Positions 48,701 to 60,700 of a stretch of 64,000 bases of DNA are shown here, one piece after another. Source of the stretch: Clytia hemisphaerica (Eukaryota; Cnidaria; Hydrozoa; Leptothecata; Clytiidae); assembly GCA_902728285.1 (NCBI GenBank), contig CACVBU010000196.1:436769-500768 (forward strand). The letters run 5' to 3'. The position numbers and the translations under genes were made by a program. Positions within the stretch are counted from its first letter, which is position 1; each line of letters opens with the position of its first letter. A model generated the notes under the pieces. It did not search any database, was not told the DNA's origin, and was given only the letters and a program-made list of their open reading frames with translations.

Positions 48701-51700
48701 CCCGGGGGGGGGGGAAACAAGAGTTTACACGAAACAAGTTTAAAAGGAAGGGACAAAATAACTTACTCCACAGTTTCAAAAGTTTGATGAGAAATTCTTT
48801 GTAATGCCCATGTGCCACCATCTCTTTCAAGTTGGTATATTATCAGTTGGAAAACCCAGCAAGTTGTATCCAATGCGAGCGAACTGCTCTTATTTTTCTA
48901 TATCATTCTCTGTACCACGAAAAGAACGAATGATTTGAAAATATTTAACATTGTGATAAAATTTATACACCTGCCACGAAACGAAAGTTTATTATTTCAG
49001 AAAATTGAAATCTCGTCCAATCTTCCTTAAGGAAACACAAGAGAGAATGATCCATGTGACCTTGACCTTAGAACTTTTTATACAAAGCTCTTATAAAACC
49101 ATTTGAATAAGCGAGGCACAAAGTCCAATACCCACTGTTGGAAAACCAACAAAAGTTGTTCGGGTTATCGAGCCAGCCAATCAGATGAAAGAGGACTTGA
49201 TCAGGTTTGACTCGTTTCTCTCAATCAGAACTTTCTTTGTTTCGAAAGGAAGACACTACGCTTGAAACTTTTGAACATTGAACTTTTCAGACATCACCAC
49301 GCTAATTTTCATTCTCTTGACCGGAATTTCAACCTTACTGATGCAGTGTGAATCAATATACTCATCACTTCTCAATAAAAGAAAGTCTACGCTGGAAACT
49401 TTTGTACGTTGATGATGATGACCTTCTGGTAACAATTTACTTTTTCAAATATCTAATTTTCAAAATTAATTTTTTTGGCCGGACTTGAGATCATGTTAAG
49501 ACTGGTGAGATTTGCCATGCCTTAGGAAGGATACTTCAAAATGGGGTCTGAATTTTTCACATACATTGACATTTCAAGATAGAGAAACATAAAAAATTCA
49601 ACAATATCCTTTAATACCTGCGGGACACCATGTCCAGATTTTTTTCTCTTTTTTTGACGCGATCTTTCTATTAAAATTCCATGCGTATGAGGAAACTATG
49701 CTATAGTCTAAGACAAATCACTATCTTTAAGAAAAAAGCCCAAAGCCGAAGAAAATTCGCAAAAGGGTTTTTTTGCCGAAAAGAGTTTACAGTCGGTAGA
49801 GTTGCCAGTTCTTCGAAACTCTCCCGCCGATTATTTTCCGTATACAGCCATAACGCCATAACGCCATATTTTCCCACCTTTACTATCACTGTAACGGACG
49901 ATAACATCGTCTAAAGGAAACTAAGTATTTTTGGCCTGAACACTTATACTGTCCTAAAGCTTTAATCTTTGATATTTTAACACAAAGTCATTCAAAATTG
50001 CATGCTTAACTCTGGCTGCCCGATAGCTACTAACGCATTTTCTAACTGCTTCTCACTAAAAGAATAATGAAAACGTACACTTTGCAAATTCAAGTCCACT
50101 GAGCTCACTCACGACACAATCTATGTATAGTAGCGTATCAATTAAAATCAAATGATAGAAACTTTAAAAAGCACGGTTAAAACCTTTACGGTATAATTAT
50201 TTTAAACTCTCTAAAATCTCCCTTGGCAAAGGGATGCGAGAAATCAGCTCTGTTTGCTGACCTCTTGATGGGGGAGGCTATTTATAAGCACAACAAAAGG
50301 TTCATGACACCCTTTTCACAGCGTATGCCAGCTTGATAGTATATGGTGAAATGAAAATACAGACTGGCCATTCAAACTTTTGTAACCACGATTCTTGGGA
50401 AGTCAACAAACAGACAAGTGAGCCCAATATGTCAAACAAATATATCTAATCTGTTAGGCAAATGGTTTTATATTGTTTCCGCTGACTAAAGTAACACTTT
50501 TTGTCGAAAATCTAAAAATAACTTGTCTGAACTAACAGCACCGTATGTTCGCCCTAAAATGACTAGGTTCCTAGAAAGATTAGAAATAGCTATCAACAAG
50601 TTGGAATCTGTGTTACATTGCAACCGACTCAACTTTGAGTGGACAAAAAAAAACAACAGAGAAAATGCACAGTAAAGAATATGGAACTTCACAGTTTTAT
50701 TTTGAAAGTGAAATTGATAATAATATGTCAATCCATCAGAAATATGAAGTCAACGAATCTGACTTACATTGACAAAAAAAACGTCCCGCAATCAGTCTTG
50801 GGGGAATATTGTACCTCCACAATTGGGAATAGACGGTCGACAGTGTGACTGTTAGGATAGATGACTGAATGATCTAAAGCGTGCCTCTTCCTATACTTTG
50901 TTTAGTTCATAGATAGCCGTGGACCCCTTGAATTCATTCAAAAGACTGTCTAAAAATGTCTAAATTACTGGCCTATCCACATAAAAAGTCCGTCCAAAGA
51001 TCCGTCAAGCCAATGTAACAAGAACCCCGCCTAAACTAAATGATCAAAACACAAAACAACTGATCGGTGTAAAAGCAATCATACTGTCATACGAGCTGAA
51101 CTATTTGGAAAAAAAAAAAGGTCATCTGAAACTTATGTCATCGAAAGTTATATCATAATTTTTTACAAAAAAAAAAGAGAAATAAAAGATATGATAGAAT
51201 TAAATGATAAACATAAAACTAAAACGCGCTCCGTAACCTGTCACTACCGTATATTTTGAATTCAACAAAAATGTGGTTTGAGTCTTTTATTGATTATCTT
51301 TTCTTCCTATTTATACCCCAACCCTCTCAACAAAGGCTTAGACTTTCATCAATGACATTCTTTTATCACAAATCCTATTACGAACGATTACAGTAGAAGC
51401 AAACACCCCTTAGTAACTTCATCTATCAAGCATCTTATCTTTTCTCAACGAAAGTGTTTTCAAGTTTTGGTCATTTTATTTCATAGTGATTTTAAAGTCA
51501 CTTTATCGAATGACATCCGTGTAACGAAGTGTAAAATTTTTTGATTAAGGGGACACGTTTTTTATGAAGTATAAGTACACGAGACTTCGATAACCAAAAT
51601 ATTAATAACAAGTAAAGAACATTTTTAGACTTTATGGAATCTAAACCACCAAATTTCTCAGTAAAAATTGACAAAATTACTCACAAGACGGTGAAAGAAG

Positions 51701-54700
51701 GCTTAGGCTTAAACTAAGTAAGAACATCCGAAGCCTTCAAAAATTTTGGATGTTCTTTAAAAAAGGGTAGTATGACAAGTATTACTCATAAATGAATGGG
51801 AATTAAAATCTTGGAGTAGCTCTCTTGTATTATTTACCAGGCCTCTTACAAAGGTTACACCTATGAACACTCAGGTCAAGTCTTTTTGGATACATTGCCA
51901 AACCGGATCAGATCATTCTTCTAATTTTGAATAACAGCGTAATTATACAAACTGAGTACTAGTATAGGATTCCATTGACAAGGATTATTACCACGACTTT
52001 CTTGAAATCCTCAAGCTCCAAAATTACGACACCAAAGCAGAGTTTCCAAGGGAGAAATTTTAAGAAGTCCAGAACTTACTAAATACGTCAGCTTGAGTAA
52101 CCATGAAACAATTTCCTACACCATTGAGAAGGTCCTTAACTATCCATAATCATCACAAAAATCACACCATCAATAAGATTATTTTAATTTGAAATTTTAC
52201 ACCGAGAATAACTTAAAATATTGATTTTAATAGAAATCGAACCTAACTTAAAATCGTTTTTGCATCCAGGCTAAAATAATGTCTGAAACACCTTACGAGA
52301 CCTTTCGAAAACGATCAACAAAAATAGCATTTTACTATGAAGTCTATCTTTCGCTCACACTTGATATATTTTTTCACCTTAGCGATGAAGGAAACTTGAT
52401 TCTCTTAATGATTAACCCCGACCTTCTAAAAAACAAATTCCATTGATTTTACACGTGAAATAGCCCTTTTTGAATTACAGACGCATGTTTAGAAGGATTT
52501 AAGGGGTTTATGAAGCTTATTTTTGACCAGGTAAAAATAGTTTTTCCAATCAACACTCGCTGCAGTCACGGAAATTTGTTTTGAACTATCCGCCATCACG
52601 TTAACGACAAATTATAATAAACAGCCAAGTACAATCACGCCTTATGTTTATGTATATGAGCCAATGCCGTAGAAAACATTTTGTTATGAAGGGGAGGGCT
52701 GGGGTTTATTGGCACCACGAAGGCAAACTATGGTTTGGTCCGAGGGGGGAGGTTATATTGAAAATTTCATGATGGCTCGCCCCCGGTAGCTACGGCACTG
52801 TCACCAGTAGCGTAGATAGGGGTGAAGGAGCATTTGCGTAGGAGAGCAGATTTAAACGATACAGTAATTATGTTTGGGGAAGAGGTAAGTGCTTTGTCGT
52901 AAAAATCGTTCTTCACCCCTGTCTAAACGAAAATGGCGACTCTACAAGCGTTACTGCTAAGAAAGGTAGTTTGCGGGTTTCAATTACGTCATAAATGTGC
53001 CCATAGTAGGTGATCTCTGGTTTACGACCTTTTCAGAATTATCTTTCAAAAGAGAAATTTCCACTGGAAGATATCACCATTATCCTGGAGACACTGGTCC
53101 AAAGAGAACGTCTAAAGCCAAGTCTACACTTTTAGAGTGGAACTATCTTTTGTGAATATAGACGGACGGAAATTTTGAAAAATCGTTAATTTGGTTGGGT
53201 CATTTGACTACAAACTCTCTTAACGGCAAGACGGAGATGTGTATTTGTATCTCAAATGAATGAATTTCTGCTATAAACGGAAAAGTTACAGAACTGCTAC
53301 ACTCAGGGTGGAAATCTTGAAAAATCGTTGATTTGTTATATTCACAAAAGATAGTTCCACTCTAAAAGTGTAGACTCGGCTTTAGATGTTTTCTTTCGAA
53401 CAGTGTCTTCAGGGTATTGGCAATATCTCAGCTTATTTGTCGAAATTGTTTCTAGTGGAGGAAGAGGAGGATGCTAAATAGTATGATGTAAAGTTGTCTA
53501 GACGAGTGTCTTTTCGATCAGGGACGGGGAAAAAGATTCATCCGTGTTTTTGTGCCTGCCCTCATGGCAACATGCTTCTCGCATTTTAAAACAAAGAAAG
53601 GAGCAGTAATCTCCAGATGATAGATCGACATACCAGCATAAGCTTTCGGTCAAAAGGCCAAGTCTAAAAGCTTAAAATGTGGTGGTTAAATATGATTTCA
53701 TAGGCATTCTTTGTTAATTCAATGGAACCTTGACTGATCTAGCTCTTAACTTCTTAACGCACGCAAGGCGCAAAACCCTGATTTCCCTACAAGGAGAAAA
53801 AGCCGAGCCTAAAGGCTTGGGGACAGTTTTTTCGCGTTGATGCAATGCAACATGCTCTATCCCACCAACACAAGAAAAAAAGTGCGTATCCCATGGTTCT
53901 TTTTTTCGTTTCATAGGACAAAAAGTAAGGGAAATATCCAAAAGAAACGCTAATAATCAATTTTGCTTCATTGTCCCAGGGACTTCACTTTCATTGGTAG
54001 AAAGAAAAATGGGGTGGAGAAACGAGAAAGCGTTTCAGGTTGGTGGGATGGAGCACGTTGCATTGCACCAACGCGAAAAAACTTCTCGTGTCCCCAAGCC
54101 TTTAGAGATCAATTTCAATTGTAAATTGTCAGTTTCCCCCCAGTAAGCCTTAAGAAATGGAAATGGAAAAGTAGGACGTTAACCTAAAAGTATGGTAAGA
54201 CTTAACATTGGAAGCTGTTGGCACACATCATTATCTATATTTAAAGGTTCCTTAGCCATCTGTCTAATATTGAGCGAAGGGTAGTCCCCCCCCAGTAAGC
54301 CTTAAGAAATGGAAATGGAAAAGTAGGACGTTGACCTAAAAGTATGATAAGACTTAACATTGGAAGCTGTTGGCACACATCATTATCTATGTTTAAAGGT
54401 TCCTTAGCCATCTGTCTAATATTGAGCGAAGGGTAGTCCCCCCCCAGTAAGCCTTAAGAAATGGAAATGGAAAAGTAGGACGTTGACCTAAAAGTATGAT
54501 AAGACTTAACATTGGAAGCTGTTGGCACACATCATTATCTATGTTTAAAGGTTCCTTAGCCATCTGTCTAATATTGAGCGAAGGGTAGTCCCCCCCCAGT
54601 AAGCCTTAAGAAATGGAAATGGAAAAGTAGGACGTTGACCTAAAAGTATGATAAGACTTAACATTGGCAGCTGTTGGCACACATCATTATCTATATTTAA

Positions 54701-57700
54701 AGGTTCCTTAGCCATCTGTCTAATATTGAGCAAAGGGTAGGTAAACTAAGGTAAAAAAAATTGACAAAAAGAACCATGTGCAAAGGTTATTTGTACTGAC
54801 AGATTATTTTCTGACAAAAGAATCTAACACAAACTAAGTTTGAGGAAGCTAAGAGACAACGTGTGAAAGTTAGCGACTTATTGAGTTCGAACAGTTGCAT
54901 CCAACCTGTTCACAGGATATGAGAGAGTCTCGTGAGAAAAAAGAAACGGTCTACGAATTCAAAACAAACATTTCTAACTTTATTAATAAACCATGCCGAT
55001 GTGGAAACAAACCCTCCTTACTTCCTAACTGAGCAGAACATGTACATTGTGAAGTTAAATATGAAAATTTTTATGACGTATTCTTTATGACAACGTGAGT
55101 TTCAGCCTGTTGACGGTATTTGTGACGTTTATCTTTGACCTGAGATTGTCGTAAAAAAGCAACTTTAAAAAACATCCCTGGAATCTACATTACTTTATGA
55201 TATGCAACAATTACAATGTCTTATGGTATATTACATCATTGACCCAGCAGAGATGATTGGTTTTAGAGGTAAAATCAGTCAATACGTCACTTGCAACCAA
55301 TCAGCTGTTGGTTATATGATGTTATGTCGCAAGAATTGACACGGCAATGGGGCATTCATATCATGAATTAGAGCGGTAATGTGATTTCAAGACAAACTTA
55401 GATAAAAAACTCCTGAATCAGTATTCGAAATGTCACGGATATATTTCATGGGGTCCGCCTATTCCGGGGGGGGGGGGGGGGTACTAGGGTTGCGAGCTGA
55501 CGGGGGGGGGGGGTGCCGCCCGACTTTCGAACTTTGAACCCTTACGGGGACTCAAAAGGAGAATACAAAGGAAAATTTTTGGGAATTTCACGACCCTTAG
55601 CGGGACAAATTTGACCAATTTTGACCAAATTTCGATCTTTCAGGGGGTAAAAAGTTGAAATTTTCCTATTTTTCCGACCCTTAGTGGGACTGAGATTAGA
55701 TTTCCTGATTTTTCCGACCCTTAGCGGGACTTCGGAAGTCCAAAAAAGGTACCCTTAAGGGCGGCACATACCGTACCCTCCATTTGCCTAAGTACCCCCC
55801 CCCCCGGGCGCCTATTCAACCATGTTTTATGAATTAGCAGAAAACACTAGAGATAGTCTTTTTCTTCTTCACGTGAAATAATCTTCATCAATTGTAAGAA
55901 AGACTACGAACACATTCGGGGGCGACCCGATCCTCCTCTTTCAATAGGTAGGAGAAAACGCCACAGACTTTTTCCATCATCGGATGATAAGATGGTTTAA
56001 CGGCAAAATACCTAAAACTACACATTTCGCAAATATAAAACCCGTAAGCTGCAGCAACGGCCGAAATTTCTCAATTAGTGTAATTCGTTAGCGGTCGAAT
56101 ACCTGATTTAGACGGACCTCCTGAAAACGTTGTTATCTGTCGGTCGAATATTTATCAAGCGTCTGAGAACCAGTTTATAATATTATTGTAAGTGTAGAAA
56201 TTATTTTCTTTGTCATCTTCCTTTTAATTATTTGAAAAATCTTGGAGATTTAGATTAATCCAACGAGGAATGTTTTTATGTAGCTTAAGGCTAATCAACG
56301 GCTTTACCAACACCAATAATTTCATTTTTTTAATATTTAGCTGCATTTCTTGCGAGAATTGTTGTTTGAAACAATTGCAGTTTGTCAAAAATGATGACCA
56401 ATCTCTACTTTATGCAAAACCCGTCATTTTTAGGTAAAATGTTGAGCTGCGTTTGCTTTAAGTTATTTTATTAGGACCCAGTTTGAAAAAAGATTTAGAC
56501 TGAAAAAAAAGAACATTAAGAACATCGTGAGAACATAGCCGGCCTGAGAATTGTAAAATTTCCACAAAATCATCTGAATTCATAAGAAACTTTGTAGTAA
56601 TTCTTTTAAACTTCTGAGCTTTAAATTTAAAACAGATTTGATCAACCTGAGGGTCAATTTACTGTATATTTGAATTAATTTTAAGAATGCCAATAAAAAC
56701 ATTACCGGCACAACTTCGAAAAAAACATATTAAACCGAGAATTCAAAGTTATGCAAGAATTTTTATCAGGCAAGTGACAATTATTTAAGACTTAAGAAGG
56801 GATTGGCGCCAGACTTTTCAGCAGCTACTTATCACAATATACTCAATCAGTGGCGTTGTGGGAAAATTTTTCTGGAGGGGTCAAAGTCAACTTTTTTTAA
56901 ATGGCGCCCCCAATTTTCCAAAGTGGCGCCCCACCCACCAGTTTCAAAACTTTTACTAATTCATTTGCCTAGGCATAACGAGGAAGGAAATATCTAGTGG
57001 ATAAGAGTAGAAATATCTTTGATGAATGGAAAAGGGAAAAACAGGCCCCACTATTGCGATAGTCCCTGAACCTTGTTAGCTATTGAAAATTCCTCTAAAA
57101 TATGATTCAAAATTACATAGAAGTATTTTCTGAACCGTAGGGAGATAATTGCTGAAAAATAACACTAACATGGAGCTCTACAAAAGTGTCTCTTCCTAAA
57201 ATGAAACAACAGTTACAGTAACCAACGTCAAACAAAAAATACACAGTACATTCTCCGATTCCACCTGTTATATATATGACAAATATAAAAAAATTCAGGT
57301 TTATCAGAGCTTTATCTAGATAAAATTAGGCTTACTTTGAAATCAATAATAGAAATACCACACCTACAATTACATGGTCTATCGAAAATGGGATGAAATA
57401 CCCTTTGAAACATTATAGTGTAATATAATGGATTACATTTTTCATTTAAAAGTGGTTTTGAATGTTGACATAACGGAATGCCTCGGGAAAAATTAATGGA
57501 TCTAATAAAGAGAAAAACACTGGAAGCACCTAACCAAAAACCGGGATTTTTTAATTGCGTGAAAAAACGCGGGTGACGTCTAGTAAAGGCTAGCAAACCT
57601 ATAGCTACATACATTTCATCTCTCAGGGAAATTCAACATAGACTAAATAATCCTGTCTGGAATAGTGATAGATTTTCCAGACGAGGCATGATTGATTCAA

Positions 57701-60700
57701 ATTTTTGTAAAGAGTGATGCTGTCATTTAACAAAGGTTTGACAGGTATCACTGGGGAAATAAAATTGCTTTTTCTGTTTGAGGTCAACAAACTAAAGTCA
57801 AAAACCATACAAGTCTTATTGTTAATGTTTAATAAACCATTAATAGCTTTCGGCTTTCTTATGTTTATGCTTTGATCAAGCACTTTTGGCTTAGAAGAAA
57901 TCTTGTGAAAAAAGTTTGTGTAAATTTGGTCAACACAATCGGACAAACTATACCGTATTCAAAACAAATTTCAAAATCATCTATGGCTGAAAGTTCCTCA
58001 TTAAAAACAAGACCATAAATACAACTACTTGTTTCTACTATAACGACAATGAAAGGACGTACAACCCTATCAAGAGGTAACAGCGAGCAGTGAGAACTTA
58101 CAGGTGAAAAATAACCTAACCGCACCAATGATAGACAAAAGTATACTTAAGTATATATTCCCGTTTGTAGGGAAACATAACATTTACTTCTTCAATTCCA
58201 ATTCCAAAGTTACAAAGGCTATCGAAACTGCTGAGATCAATACTTAAAAATTAATTTAAAAAGACCTTTTATAGTCAAAAGTATACTTCAGCATTCCCGT
58301 TTGTACCAAGTATTCAACGGCCTTGAAATTAACACGCCAAAAATTAACACGAATTTTATTAGCTTTTTCAAGGACACCACGGCTGGTTTTAATAAAATGA
58401 CTAGTAATATTCGTGTAATAAGGTATTACGTGAAACACAACATTTACTTTTTACATGTGGGAAATCTTCAATCTCAATCCCAAAGTTATATGGGCTATCG
58501 AAACTGCCGAGATCAATACTTAAAATTAATTTAAATAGACCTTTTTATAGTCAAAAGTATACTTTAGCATTCCCGTTTGTATAACGGGATTAACATACAA
58601 CATAACTTTTTACATGGGAAATCTTCAATTCCAATCCCAAAGTTACAAGGGCTATCGAAACTGCTGAGAGCAATACTAAAAAATTAATCCAGACCTTTTA
58701 TAGCATCTGGATAATAGTTCTGCTACAGCAAATGCACCATTTAGAACAAAATGAAAAGAATCGAAACAAGAACAGTAACACTCAAAAACCCTATTATAAC
58801 TCTTTAGAATACAACTAGGGGGGGGGGTCAGGATCCAGATACCAAACCCAGGGCCGGGGTCAATTTTTTTCCAAATTTCAAAAAGTCAAGTTGGTATCGA
58901 TACCAAACCCAGGGCCGGGGTCATTTTCTTTCAAAATTCAAAAAGTCAAGTTGGTATCGATACCAAACCCAGGGCCGGGGTCATTTTTTTTCAAAATTCA
59001 AAAAGTCAAGTTGGTATCGATACCAAAATGAGGGGGTGGGTCCCCCTTTTTTTGAAAATTAGGGAATCTTAAAGTTGGTATCAATACCAAATTGAACGGG
59101 TGGATCCCCCTTTTTTTAATTTTTAAAGAATTTGAAATTGGTATCTGACTTAAAATGTTGTATAATGTAAGTATAAAAACTTATTTGAATCGTTTACACT
59201 ATACCCTGATTCCATATAAAAGCATTCTTCATTCTATTTCTATTCTTATTTAACTTTTGCTGCTCTCAATCCTTTCAATCAACCAAAATTCATTCAAAAC
59301 TAGAGTTGAACAAACTGAATCAAGTCTTAGAACTTTTTTAGTCGTGATAAAATTTTTCTGTACATAACGTTCATCATATAGGCTAGTTCAAGAAACTTAA
59401 TTTACGTTGTGTTAGAATGAGAAAAACTTGTTTTCATTTTCAGGAGTCTAAAGTGTGGTACATAGTATAATTAAGTGATTAATAAGAGGAATGTTCTTTG
59501 AATAAAAACATCCACAGATTTTTTTAGCGTCCCTTGTATGCAGTATCCTATGCATATAACTTCTTGCATTTTTACTGATTGCCAATTTAGGGGGGGGGTG
59601 GTTCACCCTTGTCAGAAAGATCAGGATTTTCAAGTTCGTATCGATACCAATTTAGGGGGGTGGGTCCCCCCTCTTTCAGAAAATCAGGATTTTGATGTTG
59701 GTATCGATACCAATAGGTTTTTGGTATCCTGGACCCTGACCCCCCCCTAATAGAACAAAGATCTTATGACGTGCACTGACGTGACGTAAACCAGACAGTA
59801 TTGTTCCATGGAGGTAATAAAAATATAGATGGAGATACCACTCCTACTATCTCTTTTCTAAGAAGTTTACCTCTCGTAAGTTTCCCGATAAAATTAAAAA
59901 CTTCTTTTAAAACTATAAAGAAATTGTTGATCGAAAAAAATTCGCATTTTACCTAAAAATACGATTTTCGTTGGACAGAATAACTTTAGTTCTTATAATC
60001 TATATCTTGACTGATTTTTGCTATCAATGATTGGTAATCAAAGGAGGCCGATTTGAAAGAAATTTCTAAAGAGTTTTATAACTTCTTTGGCTATTACAGA
60101 AAAGTTGTAACTCCGTCTAACTAAATGATTACCTCTATGATTTTTCAAAGAAGAAAAATTAAATATACACCGTTGCAAACACTAATGACCGAGTTTATGT
60201 ATCTGCGCTTTAAGGACGGCGGACTGGCTGAAACGATAAACAACAACCCACAGTTCTCTAAACCCACAAACATGAATGAGGACAGTACAAGTGCTGATTT
60301 ATCATATTCCTCAGTCGATCAGGACCTAGAGACAAATAAAAAGCTAGCCGTCTCCGTCGCAAAAAACACACACATACATAAACTCGGTATCAATTCAAGT
60401 CCTGGTGTTTACTGTTTTTCCTCAAATAGCGGCGAAATGCTCATTCAATTTTAGTGATTTTAGAGGGCGGTGAGTTATTTCGAAATTCGAGTTTTGTTAA
60501 AGTTTTGACCTATTCTAAGAATTTGATTCGATCCATTGGTTGATTGATATCCTTTAAAGTTGGCTCTTACTACGAAAGTTAAGGATTCTATCGGGGGTGA
60601 GTAACATACGAGAACGAATACACGTTGTTTGTTTTATAAGCTATATTAGGCTCGCATTTATGCTTACCATTATTGTTCTCAAACAATAGAGCCATTGTTT

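Larger units (their letters stand above)
44675..48766 (-). other. LRRK2 intron 3 with two pogo-like MITEs and a C11/G11 run
   Basis: This 4.1-kb intron contains MITEs at 45138-45268 and 46494-46681 and a C11G11 palindrome at 48693-48714. I see no other supported coding exon, and 46.7-48.6 kb is featureless. Confidence 0.45.

Noticed and set aside
53714-53941. Minus-strand 75-codon frame
   Set aside because: It overlaps the inverted-repeat arm of the element at 53811-54103; no gene-like features.
60125-60454. Plus-strand 109-codon frame
   Set aside because: It is inside LRRK2 intron 2, with no recognised domain, no splice partners and no close context. A chance frame is more likely.
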